A stretch of 64,000 nt of DNA from Rhodococcus sp. IEGM 1381 (GCF_030056795.1 NZ_JASHKQ010000001.1:1922001-1986000); one strand, 5' to 3'; positions 1 through 10,064 are shown, numbered from the stretch's first letter. Numbers and translations: made by a program. Notes: generated by a model not told the origin, from the sequence alone.

Positions 1-1
1 G

Positions 2-586
2 GCTCCCGCCGCTGCCGTCGGGTGGAACGTCACCCAGGCCGGCAACCAGGTCCTCGTCGACACGACGGCCGGCACCCTGAGCAACGAAGACAACCACCTC
101 GTGGTCCGTGACGCCAATGGCGCACTGGTCGACTCGGTTCCGCTGGCCATTGCCGCCGACGGATTCTCGCACCCCGTCGCCGCCGTGATCGACGGTAACC
201 ACGCCACCCTGACCGCTGATGTCTCGCCTGCCGCGGCAACCCCGCTCTCCACCACCCTCCCCGGCCTGCAGCAGGTCGACCTGCCCGCCGCAGTCGCGGG
301 CGTCAAGGACAACCTCGCGCTGTCTGCTTCGGTCGGCGGATTCCTCGGCGCTGCAACCGGTCTCGTGGGCGGATGTGTCCTCGGAGCAATTGCGATGGGC
401 GTAGTTTCGGCTCCGACGGTTGTGCTGTTCGGACCGGGAACCATTGCAGGCTGCATCGGTGGCGCGTTGCTTCTCGGCTCGACCGCGTCGCTCGCCGGCA
501 CCGCTGTGGGTGGCCTGTCCGCTATCGCCAGCAACGCCGCACCGTTCGTCCAGCTCCTCAACGCTCCGCCCGCAGTCAAGAAGTAA
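2..586 (+). CDS. Exported hypothetical protein, 3' part only
   Basis: The reading frame is open from the first bases of the window to the TAA at 584-586, so the start lies upstream and 194 residues are visible. The visible N-terminal part is polar and beta-like. The last 100 residues hold two long Gly/Ala-rich hydrophobic stretches (GGFLGAATGLVGGCVLGAIA and a second around GGALLLGSTASLAGTAVGG), a pattern reminiscent of glycine-zipper membrane segments. Proteins of this general look are common small cell-envelope proteins in Rhodococcus and Nocardia, but I cannot assign a family or function. It converges with the hydrolase gene and a strong hairpin follows at once. An internal ATG at 101 is an unlikely start because coding sequence continues upstream. 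Confidence 0.7.
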   Translation, partial: APAAAVGWNVTQAGNQVLVDTTAGTLSNEDNHLVVRDANGALVDSVPLAIAADGFSHPVAAVIDGNHATLTADVSPAAATPLSTTLPGLQQVDLPAAVAGVKDNLALSASVGGFLGAATGLVGGCVLGAIAMGVVSAPTVVLFGPGTIAGCIGGALLLGSTASLAGTAVGGLSAIASNAAPFVQLLNAPPAVKK

Positions 587-605
587 CACCGCCTCGACAA
601 CAGTG

Positions 606-641
606 CTGTGGCCCGCATCGGATATCCGGTGCGGGCCACAG
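606..641. terminator. Bidirectional hairpin between convergent genes
   Basis: Perfect 12-bp arms (606-617 and 630-641, CTGTGGCCCGCA and its complement) enclose a 12-base loop that is itself nearly palindromic. It sits between the stops of two convergent genes (586 and 655). There is no clear T-run, as is usual in high-GC actinobacteria. Confidence 0.75.
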
Positions 642-654
642 TCGTCGAAAGGTA

Positions 655-1602
655 CTAGCGTGCCAGAGCGAGATCCCCCACGTGAGCCCGTCGGGCTGCC
701 GTGACGAGTTCGACGATGGCGTCCGCCACCTCGTGTGCTCGTTCGAGAATCACCATGTGTCCGGCCTGCGCGACGCGCACCAACCGCGCGTCGGGAAGGT
801 GGGAGGCGAGGGTTTCCGAGTGTCGCATCGGCGTCATCAGATCGTCCGAGCCGCACAGCACCAGAGTGGGAATCGAGGCCAGTGCCGCCAGACCGGCCAC
901 TTCGTCGAGACCGCGGAACGCCCCGAGGAACGCTGCCATCGTCACGATCGACGTATCGCCGAGCATGGCCGTCGCCAGCGTGACCACCCGCGGGCTGACT
1001 TTGTGGGAGCCGCATCCCGCCGTCCTGACGATTGGGGCGCACACTCCGCGACTGAGCCTCTTGGCACCCGACATCAGTCGAGGGGCGCGTCGAACAGCTG
1101 CCTGAAACGCCGACACGGCCGGATGCGCGAGGCAACTGCCGAGCCCGTCGTCGGTGATCCCGCCCGCGGACGTTGCGATCAACCCGACCCCTACCAGGCG
1201 CGAGCCGATGGCGTCCGGGTACTGACGCGCGTAGGAGAGCGCCGTCATGCCGCCCATCGAGTGTCCGATCACGACGAACGGCCCCACCGGGACGACAGCG
1301 CGGATCACGTCGGCCAGGTCCTCACCGAGCTGATCGATGGTGCAGCTCTCCGGCGCGGCCGCACTCGATTCCCCATGACCGCGGTGGTCGTACATGACGA
1401 TTCGGACGCCGTCTCCCCACGTGTGTTCCACCTGCCGGCGCAGGTCGGTCCACGACTGCATGCGCAGGCAGTGCCCGTGCACGAATACCGCGGTCAGAGG
1501 CGCATTTGGACATCCGAATTCACGAACCGCCAGCGCAGTGCCATCGCCGGTAGCGACGGTGCTGCGGCGCCCGACCTGATTGGCCTGCTCGCTGGTGTTC
1601 AT
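655..1602 (-). CDS. Alpha/beta-fold hydrolase
   Basis: This 315-residue cytoplasmic alpha/beta hydrolase has the family landmarks in order: an oxyanion-hole HGH near residue 40, the YDHRGHGES strand-turn, the nucleophile elbow GHSMGG, an acid in LVLCGSDD and the catalytic His in AGHMVILE close to the C-terminus. A lid region rich in Arg and Ala follows the nucleophile. The frame stays open for 50 codons upstream, but the ATG at 1602 is preferred because a GGAG sits six bases before it and the upstream residues are Arg-rich and unlike the family. The substrate is unknown; it could be an esterase, lipase or C-C hydrolase. It is transcribed away from the sigma-factor gene, with about 200 bases between their starts. 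Confidence 0.85.
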   Translation of the reverse strand: MNTSEQANQVGRRSTVATGDGTALAVREFGCPNAPLTAVFVHGHCLRMQSWTDLRRQVEHTWGDGVRIVMYDHRGHGESSAAAPESCTIDQLGEDLADVIRAVVPVGPFVVIGHSMGGMTALSYARQYPDAIGSRLVGVGLIATSAGGITDDGLGSCLAHPAVSAFQAAVRRAPRLMSGAKRLSRGVCAPIVRTAGCGSHKVSPRVVTLATAMLGDTSIVTMAAFLGAFRGLDEVAGLAALASIPTLVLCGSDDLMTPMRHSETLASHLPDARLVRVAQAGHMVILERAHEVADAIVELVTAARRAHVGDLALAR

Positions 1603-1800
1603 GTGCGCTCCGCGGGTGTGAGGGTCACGTGCTGCGACTTCGGTTGTTGCCCGGTACTTCGCTCTCACGACACGCCGTGTTACTTGAATCACATTTACTT
1701 CGGATGTGGTAGCCGATGCGACCAAGCCGAGCGGGAATCTGCGCCGAAGCACTCATGAGCGTTCAGGTGAGGGCGCGCGTTGCCAGTGAGGAGATCGGCC

Positions 1801-2376
1801 ATGGGCGTGGACAGGCTCGACGAGGTAGTACCGCAGGCCGTCGCGGGAGATAGAACCGCCCTCGAGCAGGTGCTCGTACTGATCCAGCCGCCGGTACGCA
1901 GATATTGCGCCGCCCGAATCGGCAATCTCGACGTCGCCGCCGACGATGTGGTGCAGGACGTATGCCTCGCCTTGGTCACCGCCATTCCCAAGTACCGCGA
2001 CATGGGCAAGCCCTTCATGGCCTTCGTGTACGGAATAGCGGCTCACAAGTTGGCCGACGCCGCGCGTAAATCGGTACTTCGACAGACGTTTTCCATCGAC
2101 GAAATGCCCGAAGAGCAGTCGCAGGATGCCGGGCCGGAGCAGCTCGCTCTCGGCGGCGAACTGCGCAGTCACGCGGAGGCTCTGATGGACACCCTGCCGA
2201 CGAAGTATCGCAAGATCATTCTGATGCGAGTGGTGTGGGGTCTGACGGCACCGCAAACCGGTGCTGCCCTCGGAATGACGGCCGGAGCCGTGCGGGTGGC
2301 CCAGCATCGGGCTATGAACATGCTTCGTGCCGAACTGTCGAACTTCTCGCTGCTGGACGCCCGCGCGGCCGCCTGA
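1801..2376 (+). CDS. sigD: SigD/ShbA-type RNA polymerase sigma factor
   Basis: This group 4 (ECF-like) sigma factor of 191 residues has a region 2 with the DDVVQDVCLALVTAIPKYRD core-binding and -10 helix, then a region 4 helix-turn-helix ending in GAVRVAQHRAMNMLRAEL. The pattern closely follows M. tuberculosis SigD (Rv3414c) and Streptomyces ShbA, which drives transcription of the principal sigma gene hrdB. The frame opens at a TTG at 1780, but AGGAGA at 1789-1794 lies six bases before the ATG at 1801, which fixes the start. No anti-sigma gene adjoins it; the next gene is a permease on the same strand after 113 bases. I infer a housekeeping or stationary-phase role from the family. Confidence 0.88.
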   Translation: MGVDRLDEVVPQAVAGDRTALEQVLVLIQPPVRRYCAARIGNLDVAADDVVQDVCLALVTAIPKYRDMGKPFMAFVYGIAAHKLADAARKSVLRQTFSIDEMPEEQSQDAGPEQLALGGELRSHAEALMDTLPTKYRKIILMRVVWGLTAPQTGAALGMTAGAVRVAQHRAMNMLRAELSNFSLLDARAAA

Positions 2377-2489
2377 TACGGCGTCGACGGCGGGTCTCAG
2401 CAGCGAATGTCCGAAACGCCGGAATGAGTAACACCAGCTACATCAACGCAAGACACTCCGGCAACTTGGTGGTTCTACGTTACTGATCC

Positions 2490-4136
2490 ATGACCGCCGT
2501 ACAGCCTGCGCCGACAGACACCGCGCTGAAAGAGACGCTCGAGGACTACACGCTGCGCTTTGCGCCGCGTAGCTACCGTAAATGGGGAACCGGTGTTGTC
2601 GCGACGTCCGCGCTCGGCGGCATCGCGTATCTCGCGGACTTCGCCATCGGTGCCAACATCGGAATCTCCTACGGAACCGGCAACGCACTCTGGGGCATCC
2701 TGGTTTTCGCGGTCGTGATCTTCCTGACCGGGCTTCCGCTCGCATACTATGCTGCTCGATACAACATCGACCTCGACCTGATCACGCGGGGAAGCGGATT
2801 CGGCTACTACGGCTCGGTGGTCACCAACGTCATCTTCGCGACGTTCACCTTCATCTTCTTCGCGCTCGAGGGCTCGATCATGGCGCAGGGACTCGAACTG
2901 GGACTGAACATTCCGCTGCCCATCGGCTACGCGGTCTCCACGATCATGGTCATCCCGCTGGTCATCTACGGCATGAAAGCCCTTGCCAAGCTTCAGGTCT
3001 GGACCACTCCGCTGTGGCTGGTGCTGATGGTGCTGCCGTTCGTGTACCTGGTGGTCAGCAATCCCGACTCGGTCGGGCAGTTCATGGCCTACGGCGGAGC
3101 CGATGGCGAGGCAGGTAAGGGTGTCAACCTCGGCTCGGTGATGTTGGCTGCAGGCGTCTGCCTCTCGCTCATCGCCCAGATCGCCGAGCAGATCGACTAC
3201 CTCCGGTTCATGCCGCCCAAGACACCGGAGAACAAGCGGCGCTGGTGGACCGCAGTCATACTCGCCGGACCGGGCTGGGTGATCTTCGGTGCACTCAAGC
3301 AGGTCGTCGGCCTCTTCCTCGCCGTGTACCTGATCGCCAACGTCGTCGACGGATCCACCATCGCCAACGAGCCGGTGCACCAGTTCCTGGAAATCTACGA
3401 GAACTTCATGCCCGGCTGGCTCGCCATGACGCTCGCGGTGATCCTGGTCGTCATCAGCCAGATCAAGATCAACGTCACCAACGCGTATTCCGGATCGCTG
3501 GCGTGGACCAACTCCTACACCCGCATCACCAAGACCTACCCGGGCCGCATGGTCTTCGTGCTCTTCAACCTCGCGATCGCGCTGGTCCTGATGGAAGCCA
3601 ACATGTTCAGCTTCCTCAACAACATCCTCGGCTTCTACGCCAACTGCGGTATCGCATGGATTGCCGTCGTGGCCTCGGACATCGTGTTCAACAAGTACAT
3701 CCTCAAGCTCTCACCCAAGGTGCCCGAGTTCCGACGCGGCATGCTCTACAACATCAACCCGGTCGGTTTCGGATCCATGGCGGCGTCGGCGATCCTATCG
3801 ATTCTGGTGTTCTTCGGCGCATTCGGACCGGCCATCAAGCCGTACTCACCGATCGTGGCTCTCGTTCTCGCTCTGGTACTTCCGCCCATCCTGGCAGTGG
3901 CGACCAAGGGCAAGTACTACCTGCGACGCACCGATGACGGTATCGATATTCCGATGTTCGACGAGCACGGGAATCCGACCGACGTCACCCTGCTGTGCCA
4001 CGTCAGCGGCATGGAGTTCGAGCGACCCGACATGATCGCGTCGAACGTGCCCGGGCCCAACGGAGAGAAGCAGTACATCAGTTCACTGTCGCTGAGCACC
4101 GACAAGACGGGGGAGCACATCCTGCCCCCGCAGTGA
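2490..4136 (+). CDS. NCS1-family nucleobase/cation permease
   Basis: This integral membrane transporter of 548 residues has about 12 hydrophobic helices and the NCS1 (purine-cytosine permease) layout. The N-terminus carries the LRFAPRSYRKW-type motif before helix 1, and helix 1 contains the Gly/Ala-rich SALGGIAYLADFAIGANIG. The family imports purines, cytosine, uracil, allantoin, hydantoin or thiamine with H+ or Na+. The substrate cannot be read from the sequence and no catabolic genes adjoin it. The soluble C-terminal tail (about 70 residues, with an FDEHGNPTDV segment) is longer than in CodB. A TACGTT hexamer eight bases before the ATG suggests a leaderless or very short leader. A strong hairpin follows the stop. 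Confidence 0.85.
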   Translation: MTAVQPAPTDTALKETLEDYTLRFAPRSYRKWGTGVVATSALGGIAYLADFAIGANIGISYGTGNALWGILVFAVVIFLTGLPLAYYAARYNIDLDLITRGSGFGYYGSVVTNVIFATFTFIFFALEGSIMAQGLELGLNIPLPIGYAVSTIMVIPLVIYGMKALAKLQVWTTPLWLVLMVLPFVYLVVSNPDSVGQFMAYGGADGEAGKGVNLGSVMLAAGVCLSLIAQIAEQIDYLRFMPPKTPENKRRWWTAVILAGPGWVIFGALKQVVGLFLAVYLIANVVDGSTIANEPVHQFLEIYENFMPGWLAMTLAVILVVISQIKINVTNAYSGSLAWTNSYTRITKTYPGRMVFVLFNLAIALVLMEANMFSFLNNILGFYANCGIAWIAVVASDIVFNKYILKLSPKVPEFRRGMLYNINPVGFGSMAASAILSILVFFGAFGPAIKPYSPIVALVLALVLPPILAVATKGKYYLRRTDDGIDIPMFDEHGNPTDVTLLCHVSGMEFERPDMIASNVPGPNGEKQYISSLSLSTDKTGEHILPPQ

Positions 4137-4143
4137 ATCATCG

Positions 4144-4185
4144 TGTGAGTGGAACTTCGTAGCAGGCTACGAAGTTCCACTCACA
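4144..4185. terminator. 20-bp perfect inverted repeat, bidirectional terminator
   Basis: Arms at 4144-4163 and 4166-4185 are perfectly complementary over 20 bp (TGTGAGTGGAACTTCGTAGC), with only two unpaired bases between them. The repeat fills the 63-base gap between the convergent NCS1 permease and htpG stops, so it can end transcripts from both sides. Confidence 0.85.
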
Positions 4186-4199
4186 TGCGGCGAAGCCGC

Positions 4200-6125
4200 T
4201 CAGATGGTGCGCGTCAACCGATCAGCAAGCAAGCGAGAGAACTTCGCCGGATCCTTGAGCTCGGTGCCTTCGGCCAACAAGGCCGTCGCGTAGAGCAATT
4301 CGGCAGTCTCGGCGAGGTGCGGGTCATCGCTGCGATCCTCGCGGGCCTTCTTCAATCCCGTCACCAGATCATGGGTGGGGTTGAGTTCGAGGATCCGCTT
4401 GGAGGTCGGCACGAACTGGCCCGAGGCCTTGTACATCTTCTCGAGCTGCGGGGAGAAGCTGAATTCGTCGCCGACGACGCAGGCCGGTGACGTCGTCAGT
4501 CGCGTCGACAGACGTACCTCCTTCACGTCCTCGCCGAGGGTCTCGGTGAGCCAGGTCAGCAAGTCTGCGAATTCCTTGTCCTGCTCCTCCCGCTTGGCCT
4601 CGGACTCCTTCTTCTCCTCTTCCGTGTCGAGATCCACCTCGCCTTTGGCGATGGACTGGAACGACTTTCCGTCGAAGTCGGTGACGTTGCCGACCCACAC
4701 CTCGTCGACAGAATCGGTGAGCAGCAGCACCTCGAGCCCGCGAGCCTTGAACGCCTCCATGTGCGGCGAGCTCTCGATCTGCTGACGCGATTCGCCCGTC
4801 ATGTAGTAGATCTGCTGCTGGCCGTCCTTCATCCGGTCCACGTACTCGGCGAGAGTGGTGACGCCCTCCTCGGAGTTCGTGGACGCGAACGACGCGATGC
4901 CCAACAGGGTTTCGCGGTTGTCGTTGTCGGAGATCAGGCCCTCCTTGAGGACCGTGCCGAACTGCGACCACAAGGTCTTGTACTTGTCGGGCTGCTCGCT
5001 CTGCAGTTCCTTGACCGTCGAGAGCACCTTGCGCGTCAACCTGCGACGGATCGCGCGAATCTGCCGATCCTGCTGCAGGATTTCACGAGAGACGTTGAGC
5101 GAGAGGTCCGCTGCGTCGACGACACCCTTGACGAACCGCAGGTACTCGGGCAGCAGTTCCTGCGAGTCGTCCATGATGAACACGCGCTTGACGTACAAGT
5201 GCACGCCCGCCTTGCTCTCGCGCATGAACAGGTCGAACGGTGCCTGCGACGGAATGAACAGCAGCGCTTGGTATTCGAACGTGCCCTCGGCCTTGAACGG
5301 GATGACCTCGAGCGGCTCGTCCCAGGCATGGCTGACGTGCTTGTAGAACTCCTTGTACTCCTCCTCGGACACCTCGTCCTTGGAGCGAGTCCACAGCGCC
5401 TTCTGCGAGTTGATCGTCTCCGTCTCGATCGTGACGGTGTCCTCGCCGCCTTCCTCTTCACTCTTGACGCGCTTCTCGACGTCGATGCGAATGGGCCAGG
5501 CGATGAAGTCGGAGTACTTCTTGACCAGTTCCTTGATCTTGCGTTCGGACGCGTAGTCGTGGAGGTGGTCTTCCTCGTCGGCGGGCTTGAGCGCCAGCGT
5601 CACCGAGGAGCCCTGCGGCGCGTCGTCGACGTCGGTGATCTCGTAGGTGCCCTCGCCGGTGGACTCCCACTTGGTGGCAGTGCTCTCGCCGGCCTTGCGG
5701 GTGAGCAGCGTGACCTTCTCGGCCACCATGAACGTGGAGTAGAAGCCGATGCCGAACTGGCCGATCAGTTCCTCGGAAGCAGCTGCATCCTTGGCTTCCT
5801 TGAGCTTCTTGCGCACCTCGGCGGTGCCGGACTTCGCCAGCGTGCCGATCAGGTCGATGACCTCCGCGCGCGACATGCCGATGCCGTTGTCGCGGATGGT
5901 GAGGGTGCGGGCCGCGGAGTCGATGTCGATCTCGATGTGCAGATCCGAGACGTCGACGTCCAGGTCCTTGTTGCGGTACGACTCCAGGCGCAGCTTGTCC
6001 AGCGCGTCCGAGGAGTTCGAGATCAGTTCACGGAGAAAGCTGTCCTTGTTGGAGTAGATGGAGTGCACCATCAGATCCAGGAGCTGACGCGTCTCCGCCT
6101 GGAATTCGAGCTGTTCGGTACTCAA
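4200..6125 (-). CDS. htpG: Molecular chaperone HtpG (Hsp90)
   Basis: This 641-residue ATP-dependent cytosolic chaperone has the GHKL ATPase domain in order: ELISNSSDALDKLR with the catalytic Glu and Asn near residue 33-40, DNGIGM, the GTLAKSGT lid and GQFGIGFYSTFMV. The middle domain contains YVKRVFIMDD and RGVVD-like segments with LNVSREILQQ, followed by the C-terminal dimerisation domain. The start is placed at the TTG at 6125, giving MSTEQLEFQAETRQ as in relatives; GAAGGGGAGACA immediately precedes it, whereas the ATG 36 bases upstream adds non-homologous residues. A TAGAAT hexamer on this strand (6160-6165) is a plausible -10. I see no CIRCE or HAIR operator. Confidence 0.95.
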   Translation of the reverse strand: MSTEQLEFQAETRQLLDLMVHSIYSNKDSFLRELISNSSDALDKLRLESYRNKDLDVDVSDLHIEIDIDSAARTLTIRDNGIGMSRAEVIDLIGTLAKSGTAEVRKKLKEAKDAAASEELIGQFGIGFYSTFMVAEKVTLLTRKAGESTATKWESTGEGTYEITDVDDAPQGSSVTLALKPADEEDHLHDYASERKIKELVKKYSDFIAWPIRIDVEKRVKSEEEGGEDTVTIETETINSQKALWTRSKDEVSEEEYKEFYKHVSHAWDEPLEVIPFKAEGTFEYQALLFIPSQAPFDLFMRESKAGVHLYVKRVFIMDDSQELLPEYLRFVKGVVDAADLSLNVSREILQQDRQIRAIRRRLTRKVLSTVKELQSEQPDKYKTLWSQFGTVLKEGLISDNDNRETLLGIASFASTNSEEGVTTLAEYVDRMKDGQQQIYYMTGESRQQIESSPHMEAFKARGLEVLLLTDSVDEVWVGNVTDFDGKSFQSIAKGEVDLDTEEEKKESEAKREEQDKEFADLLTWLTETLGEDVKEVRLSTRLTTSPACVVGDEFSFSPQLEKMYKASGQFVPTSKRILELNPTHDLVTGLKKAREDRSDDPHLAETAELLYATALLAEGTELKDPAKFSRLLADRLTRTI

Positions 6126-6218
6126 TGTCTCCCCTTCTAGCAGCAAAACCGACGCGAGCATTCTAGGGCAAGGCTACGGGTGAGCTGCGAAGACGTCGGC
6201 GCCGCCTACTGTGGTGAC

Positions 6219-7334
6219 GTGACGAAGACGAAGTTCGTACTGGGAGCCACGGCAGCGATCAGCGGGGCATGGTTGGCGCGTGCGCTGTGGGGTCTGCCGT
6301 CGGCCATCGGTGCCCGACGGGCGCAGATCACTCCTTACGCGGCCGGGTCTCCGCGGTATCGCGATCGCCGGTTCCACAACTCCGACCCCAGTTCCAGCTA
6401 CGTGCCGGGGCGCGGCGAGAAGGGGCAGCAGAACATGCTCGTCTCGCTCGTCACCGACCGCGGCAAGGGCAGGCCCCAACGCCCGATTCCGTTGGCACCG
6501 CCGATCGCTCCCGTGGATGCGGGTGAGCTTGCGGTCACCTGGTACGGACATTCGAGTGTGCTCATCGAGGTCGACGGCTATCGCGTTCTCGCCGATCCGG
6601 TGTGGAGCAATCGCGTCTCCCCGTCCTCGGTGGTGGGGCCGGCGCGGTTGCATCCGACGCCGGTCGAGTTGAGAGATCTGCCGACGGTCGACGCCATCGT
6701 GATCTCCCACGACCATTACGACCATCTCGACAAGGCGACCGTGCAGAAGCTGGCCGCCGCGCAGTCGGCCCCGTTCGTGGTGCCGCTGGGAATCGGGGCG
6801 CATCTGCGCAAGTGGCGGGTGCCCGAAGATCGCATCATCGAATTGGACTGGGACGAGCAGACGAGCATCGGCGGCCTCACCGTCACCTGCACCGAAGCTC
6901 GGCACTTCTCGGGCCGCGGTCTGACCCGGGACTCGACGCAGTGGGCGTCCTGGGCCTTCGCCGGTCCGATTCGTCGGGTCTTCTTCGGTGGCGACACCGG
7001 CTACACACCGAAGTTCGCGGAGATCGGCAGCAACTACGGACCGTTCGATCTGACGCTGCTTCCCGTCGGGGCCTACGACGTGCGGTGGCCCGACATCCAC
7101 ATGAACCCCGAGGAAGCGGTCACGGCGCACATCGATCTGACGGCGTCGGGCATCTTCGTGCCTATTCACTGGGCGACGTTCAACCTGGCTTTTCACCCGT
7201 GGTCCGAGCCGATCGTGCGCCTGCACGCCGCCGCGCAGGACGTCGGAGTGCAGGTGGCGGTGCCGATGCCGGGCCAGCGAATAGACGGCACGCGAACCCT
7301 GCACGACGATCGTTGGTGGGCTCGGCTGGGCTGA
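6219..7334 (+). CDS. UlaG-like metallo-beta-lactamase-fold hydrolase
   Basis: This 371-residue MBL-fold protein has an N-terminal hydrophobic segment (FVLGATAAISGAWLARALWG) that could anchor it or act as a signal. The zinc-binding SHDHYDHLDK motif lies around residue 165, preceded by WYGHSSVLIEVDGYRVLADP; later ligands are in ARHFSGR, FFGGDTGY and FVPIHWATF. This is the arrangement of the UlaG/NAPE-PLD-like branch, matching M. tuberculosis Rv0906. GTG at 6219 is chosen because TACTGT lies six bases upstream (leaderless pattern); a GTG at 6180 would add 13 residues. It precedes ctpE by 23 bases, as the Rv0906-to-ctpE order in mycobacteria would predict. The substrate is unknown. Confidence 0.85.
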   Translation: MTKTKFVLGATAAISGAWLARALWGLPSAIGARRAQITPYAAGSPRYRDRRFHNSDPSSSYVPGRGEKGQQNMLVSLVTDRGKGRPQRPIPLAPPIAPVDAGELAVTWYGHSSVLIEVDGYRVLADPVWSNRVSPSSVVGPARLHPTPVELRDLPTVDAIVISHDHYDHLDKATVQKLAAAQSAPFVVPLGIGAHLRKWRVPEDRIIELDWDEQTSIGGLTVTCTEARHFSGRGLTRDSTQWASWAFAGPIRRVFFGGDTGYTPKFAEIGSNYGPFDLTLLPVGAYDVRWPDIHMNPEEAVTAHIDLTASGIFVPIHWATFNLAFHPWSEPIVRLHAAAQDVGVQVAVPMPGQRIDGTRTLHDDRWWARLG

Positions 7335-7357
7335 CCGAACCCCATTAAGCTGCACGC

Positions 7358-9754
7358 ATGTCTATCGACGCCGATGCGCAGCGTGATTCCGGGCTGACCC
7401 AGGCGGATGTCGCCAGGCTCAGGGCCGAGGGCAAGTCCAACGATGTGCCGGCGCGGGCCAGTCGGTCTGTCCGCGACATCGTCCGTGGCAACGTGTTCAC
7501 CCGCATCAACGCGATTCTCGGTGTGCTGTTGATCATCGTGCTCTCGACGGGTTCGGTGATCGACGGAATGTTCGGGCTGTTGATCGTCGCGAACAGCGGC
7601 ATCGGCATCATTCAGGAGATTCGCGCCAAGCGCACGCTGGATCGGCTGGCGATCGTCGGTCAGAACAAGCCTCAGGTGCGACGCGACGGTGTCTCGCAAC
7701 AGATTCCGCCCGACGAGGTCGTTCTCGGCGACGTCGTCGAACTGGGGCCCGGTGATCAGATCGTCGTCGACGGCGAGGTGATCGAGACCGCGAGCCTCGA
7801 GATCGACGAGTCGCTGCTCACCGGTGAAGCTGACGCGGTGCACAAACTTCAGGCAGCGCAAGTACTTTCGGGCAGCTTTGTGGTCGCGGGCAGCGGTGCG
7901 TATCGCGCGACGAAGGTGGGGCGCGATGCCTACGCGGCCAAGCTCGCCGAGGAGGCCAGCAAGTTCACCCTGGTCAAGTCCGAGCTGCGTAGCGGTATCG
8001 ACAAGATCTTGAAGTTCATCACGTACCTGATGATTCCGGCCGGTGCGCTGATCATCTACAACCAATTGTTCTCCAGCGGGCAGGCTTTGAAGCCGGCCCT
8101 CAACGGCATGGTGGCCGCGCTCGTTCCGATGGTCCCCGAGGGCCTGGTACTGATGACCTCGATCGCGTTCGCGGTGGGTGTGATTCGGCTCGGTCAACGG
8201 CAATGCCTGGTGCAGGAGCTGCCGGCGATCGAAGGACTCGCCCGTGTCGACGTGGTGTGTGCCGACAAGACCGGCACCCTGACCGAGAACGGTATGCGTC
8301 TGTCCGAGTTGGTGCTCATCGATGAGCACGACTCCGATTCCGTCTCAGCAGCTCTCGCGTCTCTGGCGAACAACGATCCGCGGCCCAATGCCAGTGTGCA
8401 GGCCGTGGGCGAGGCGTATCCGGACGCTCCCGGGTGGACGCAGACGGCCGTCGCCCCGTTCTCCTCGGCCAAGAAGTGGAGTGGGCTGTCGTACGGCGAG
8501 CACGGAAACTGGCTCCTCGGTGCTCCGGACGTACTGCTCGACCCAGGCTCCGAGACGGCTCGACTCGCCGAATCCACAGGATCGAAAGGCCTGCGGGTAT
8601 TGCTGCTCGCCAGCAGTGACATCCCGGTCGACGCCCCGGATGCACCCGGTGTCGTCACCCCGCGAGCGCTGGTGATTCTCGAGCAGAAGGTTCGCGAGGA
8701 CGCCCGAGAGACGTTGGACTACTTCGCAAGTCAGCACGTACAGGTGAAGGTGATCTCCGGTGACAATGCCGTCTCGGTCGGTGCGGTCGCCGGATCACTC
8801 GGCCTACCCGGCGGCGACGCCCCGATCGACGCGCGAGAGCTGCCCGAGGACTCGGAGCAGTTGGCCGACGCTCTTGCGAGTTCCACCACGTTCGGCCGCG
8901 TCCGGCCCGATCAGAAGCGGGCGATGGTAGGCGCGTTGCAATCTCGTGGCCACACGGTCGCGATGACCGGCGACGGCGTCAACGACGTCCTCGCGCTCAA
9001 GGACGCCGATATCGGCGTCTCGATGGGTTCGGGAAGTGCGGCGACGCGAGCCGTCGCGCAGATCGTGTTGTTGGACAACAAGTTCGCCACTCTGCCCTAC
9101 GTCGTGGGGGAGGGGCGACGCGTCATCGGCAACATCGAGCGAGTCTCCAACCTGTTCCTCACCAAGACCGTGTATTCGGTGCTGTTGGCGTTTCTCATCG
9201 GGCTCTCGGGCGTGCTGTCGCAGATCTTCCACTTCGAGCCGATTCCGTATCCGTTCCTACCGCGGCACGTGACGATCGCGGCGTGGTTCACCATCGGCAT
9301 TCCGGCGTTCGTGCTCTCGCTTGCGCCCAACAACGAGCGAGCGCGCAGCGGGTTCGTCTCACGGGTGATGCGGCTGGCCGTCCCGTCCGGACTGATCGTC
9401 GGCTCGTGCACGTTCGTCTCCTACCTGCTGGTGTACGCGGGCCCGAACGCCACCGAGTTTCAGGTGACGCAGGCCAGCACGACCGCACTGATCACCCTGA
9501 TCATGATCGCGCTGTGGGTGTTGGCCGTTGTCGCACGGCCCTACAACTGGTGGAAGATCCTGCTGCTCTCCGGATCGGTCGGCGGCTACCTGTTGCTGTT
9601 CGCAATCCCGTTCTGCCGTAGCTTCTTCAAACTCGACCCGTCCAACATCGGAGCCACCACCAGTGCACTGATCATCGGCGGAATCGGTATCGCGCTCGTC
9701 GAGGTCGCCCACCGGATCGGAACAACACTGCGCAACAGGCAGCACAAAACGTAA
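7358..9754 (+). CDS. ctpE: CtpE-type cation-transporting P-type ATPase
   Basis: This membrane P-type ATPase of 798 residues shows the actuator motif [11 protein letters not shown] near residue 155, the phosphorylation motif [10 protein letters not shown] with Asp303, and the hinge motif [19 protein letters not shown]. Pre- and post-P-domain membrane helices include [14 protein letters not shown]. Length and sequence style match M. tuberculosis CtpE (797 aa), a calcium-uptake ATPase; the calcium role is inferred from that family. TAAGCT at 7346-7351 is six bases before the ATG, with no Shine-Dalgarno, indicating a leaderless start. The small antitoxin-family gene follows 43 bases downstream, as Rv0909 follows ctpE in M. 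tuberculosis. Confidence 0.93.
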   Translation: MSIDADAQRDSGLTQADVARLRAEGKSNDVPARASRSVRDIVRGNVFTRINAILGVLLIIVLSTGSVIDGMFGLLIVANSGIGIIQEIRAKRTLDRLAIVGQNKPQVRRDGVSQQIPPDEVVLGDVVELGPGDQIVVDGEVIETASLEIDESLLTGEADAVHKLQAAQVLSGSFVVAGSGAYRATKVGRDAYAAKLAEEASKFTLVKSELRSGIDKILKFITYLMIPAGALIIYNQLFSSGQALKPALNGMVAALVPMVPEGLVLMTSIAFAVGVIRLGQRQCLVQELPAIEGLARVDVVCADKTGTLTENGMRLSELVLIDEHDSDSVSAALASLANNDPRPNASVQAVGEAYPDAPGWTQTAVAPFSSAKKWSGLSYGEHGNWLLGAPDVLLDPGSETARLAESTGSKGLRVLLLASSDIPVDAPDAPGVVTPRALVILEQKVREDARETLDYFASQHVQVKVISGDNAVSVGAVAGSLGLPGGDAPIDARELPEDSEQLADALASSTTFGRVRPDQKRAMVGALQSRGHTVAMTGDGVNDVLALKDADIGVSMGSGSAATRAVAQIVLLDNKFATLPYVVGEGRRVIGNIERVSNLFLTKTVYSVLLAFLIGLSGVLSQIFHFEPIPYPFLPRHVTIAAWFTIGIPAFVLSLAPNNERARSGFVSRVMRLAVPSGLIVGSCTFVSYLLVYAGPNATEFQVTQASTTALITLIMIALWVLAVVARPYNWWKILLLSGSVGGYLLLFAIPFCRSFFKLDPSNIGATTSALIIGGIGIALVEVAHRIGTTLRNRQHKT

Positions 9755-9797
9755 GCTGGCCAGTGTTCGGTTTCAACCCAGAAGGTAGGAGAGAGTC

Positions 9798-9986
9798 ATG
9801 GGCTTCGCAGACAATCTGAAGGGCATCGTCGACAAGGGCAAGGACCTTGCGGCCGAGAACTCGGACAAGATCGACGACGTCGTAGAGAAGGCGGGGGACT
9901 TCATCGACAACAAGACCGGCGGCAAGTACTCCGACAAAATCGACAAGGTCCAGGAAGCAGCCAAGAAGGCAATTCTGGACAAGTAG
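9798..9986 (+). CDS. Rv0909/MT0933-family antitoxin protein
   Basis: This soluble protein of 62 residues is highly charged and Lys/Asp-rich, with an amphipathic helical repeat (KGKDLAAENSDKIDDVVEKA, then KYSDKIDKVQEAAKK). It fits the MT0933-like antitoxin family (M. tuberculosis Rv0909) in length, sequence and position immediately after ctpE. AGGAGA lies five bases before the ATG. In M. tuberculosis the next gene is the SRPBCC-fold partner Rv0910; here that gene is not adjacent but about 9.2 kb away, at 19204-19635. An antitoxin role is a family label; a general stress or membrane-associated role is possible. Confidence 0.85.
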   Translation: MGFADNLKGIVDKGKDLAAENSDKIDDVVEKAGDFIDNKTGGKYSDKIDKVQEAAKKAILDK

Positions 9987-10064
9987 GACCTATCGGTCGT
10001 CCGGAGCTCGTCGTTGCGGCCGTCGGTCGCGCCGTAGTGTGCGGCTGACGGCACAATCGTCTCG

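Noticed and set aside
2377-2489. Possible purine or guanidine riboswitch before the NCS1 permease
   Set aside because: The gap is only 113 bases, shows no conserved aptamer core, and the promoter-like TACGTT lies next to the start codon.
4761-6140. A long open frame (over 450 codons) on the opposite strand of htpG
   Set aside because: It mirrors htpG codon periodicity, has no domain pattern and no ribosome-binding site; antisense frames of this length are normal in high-GC genes.
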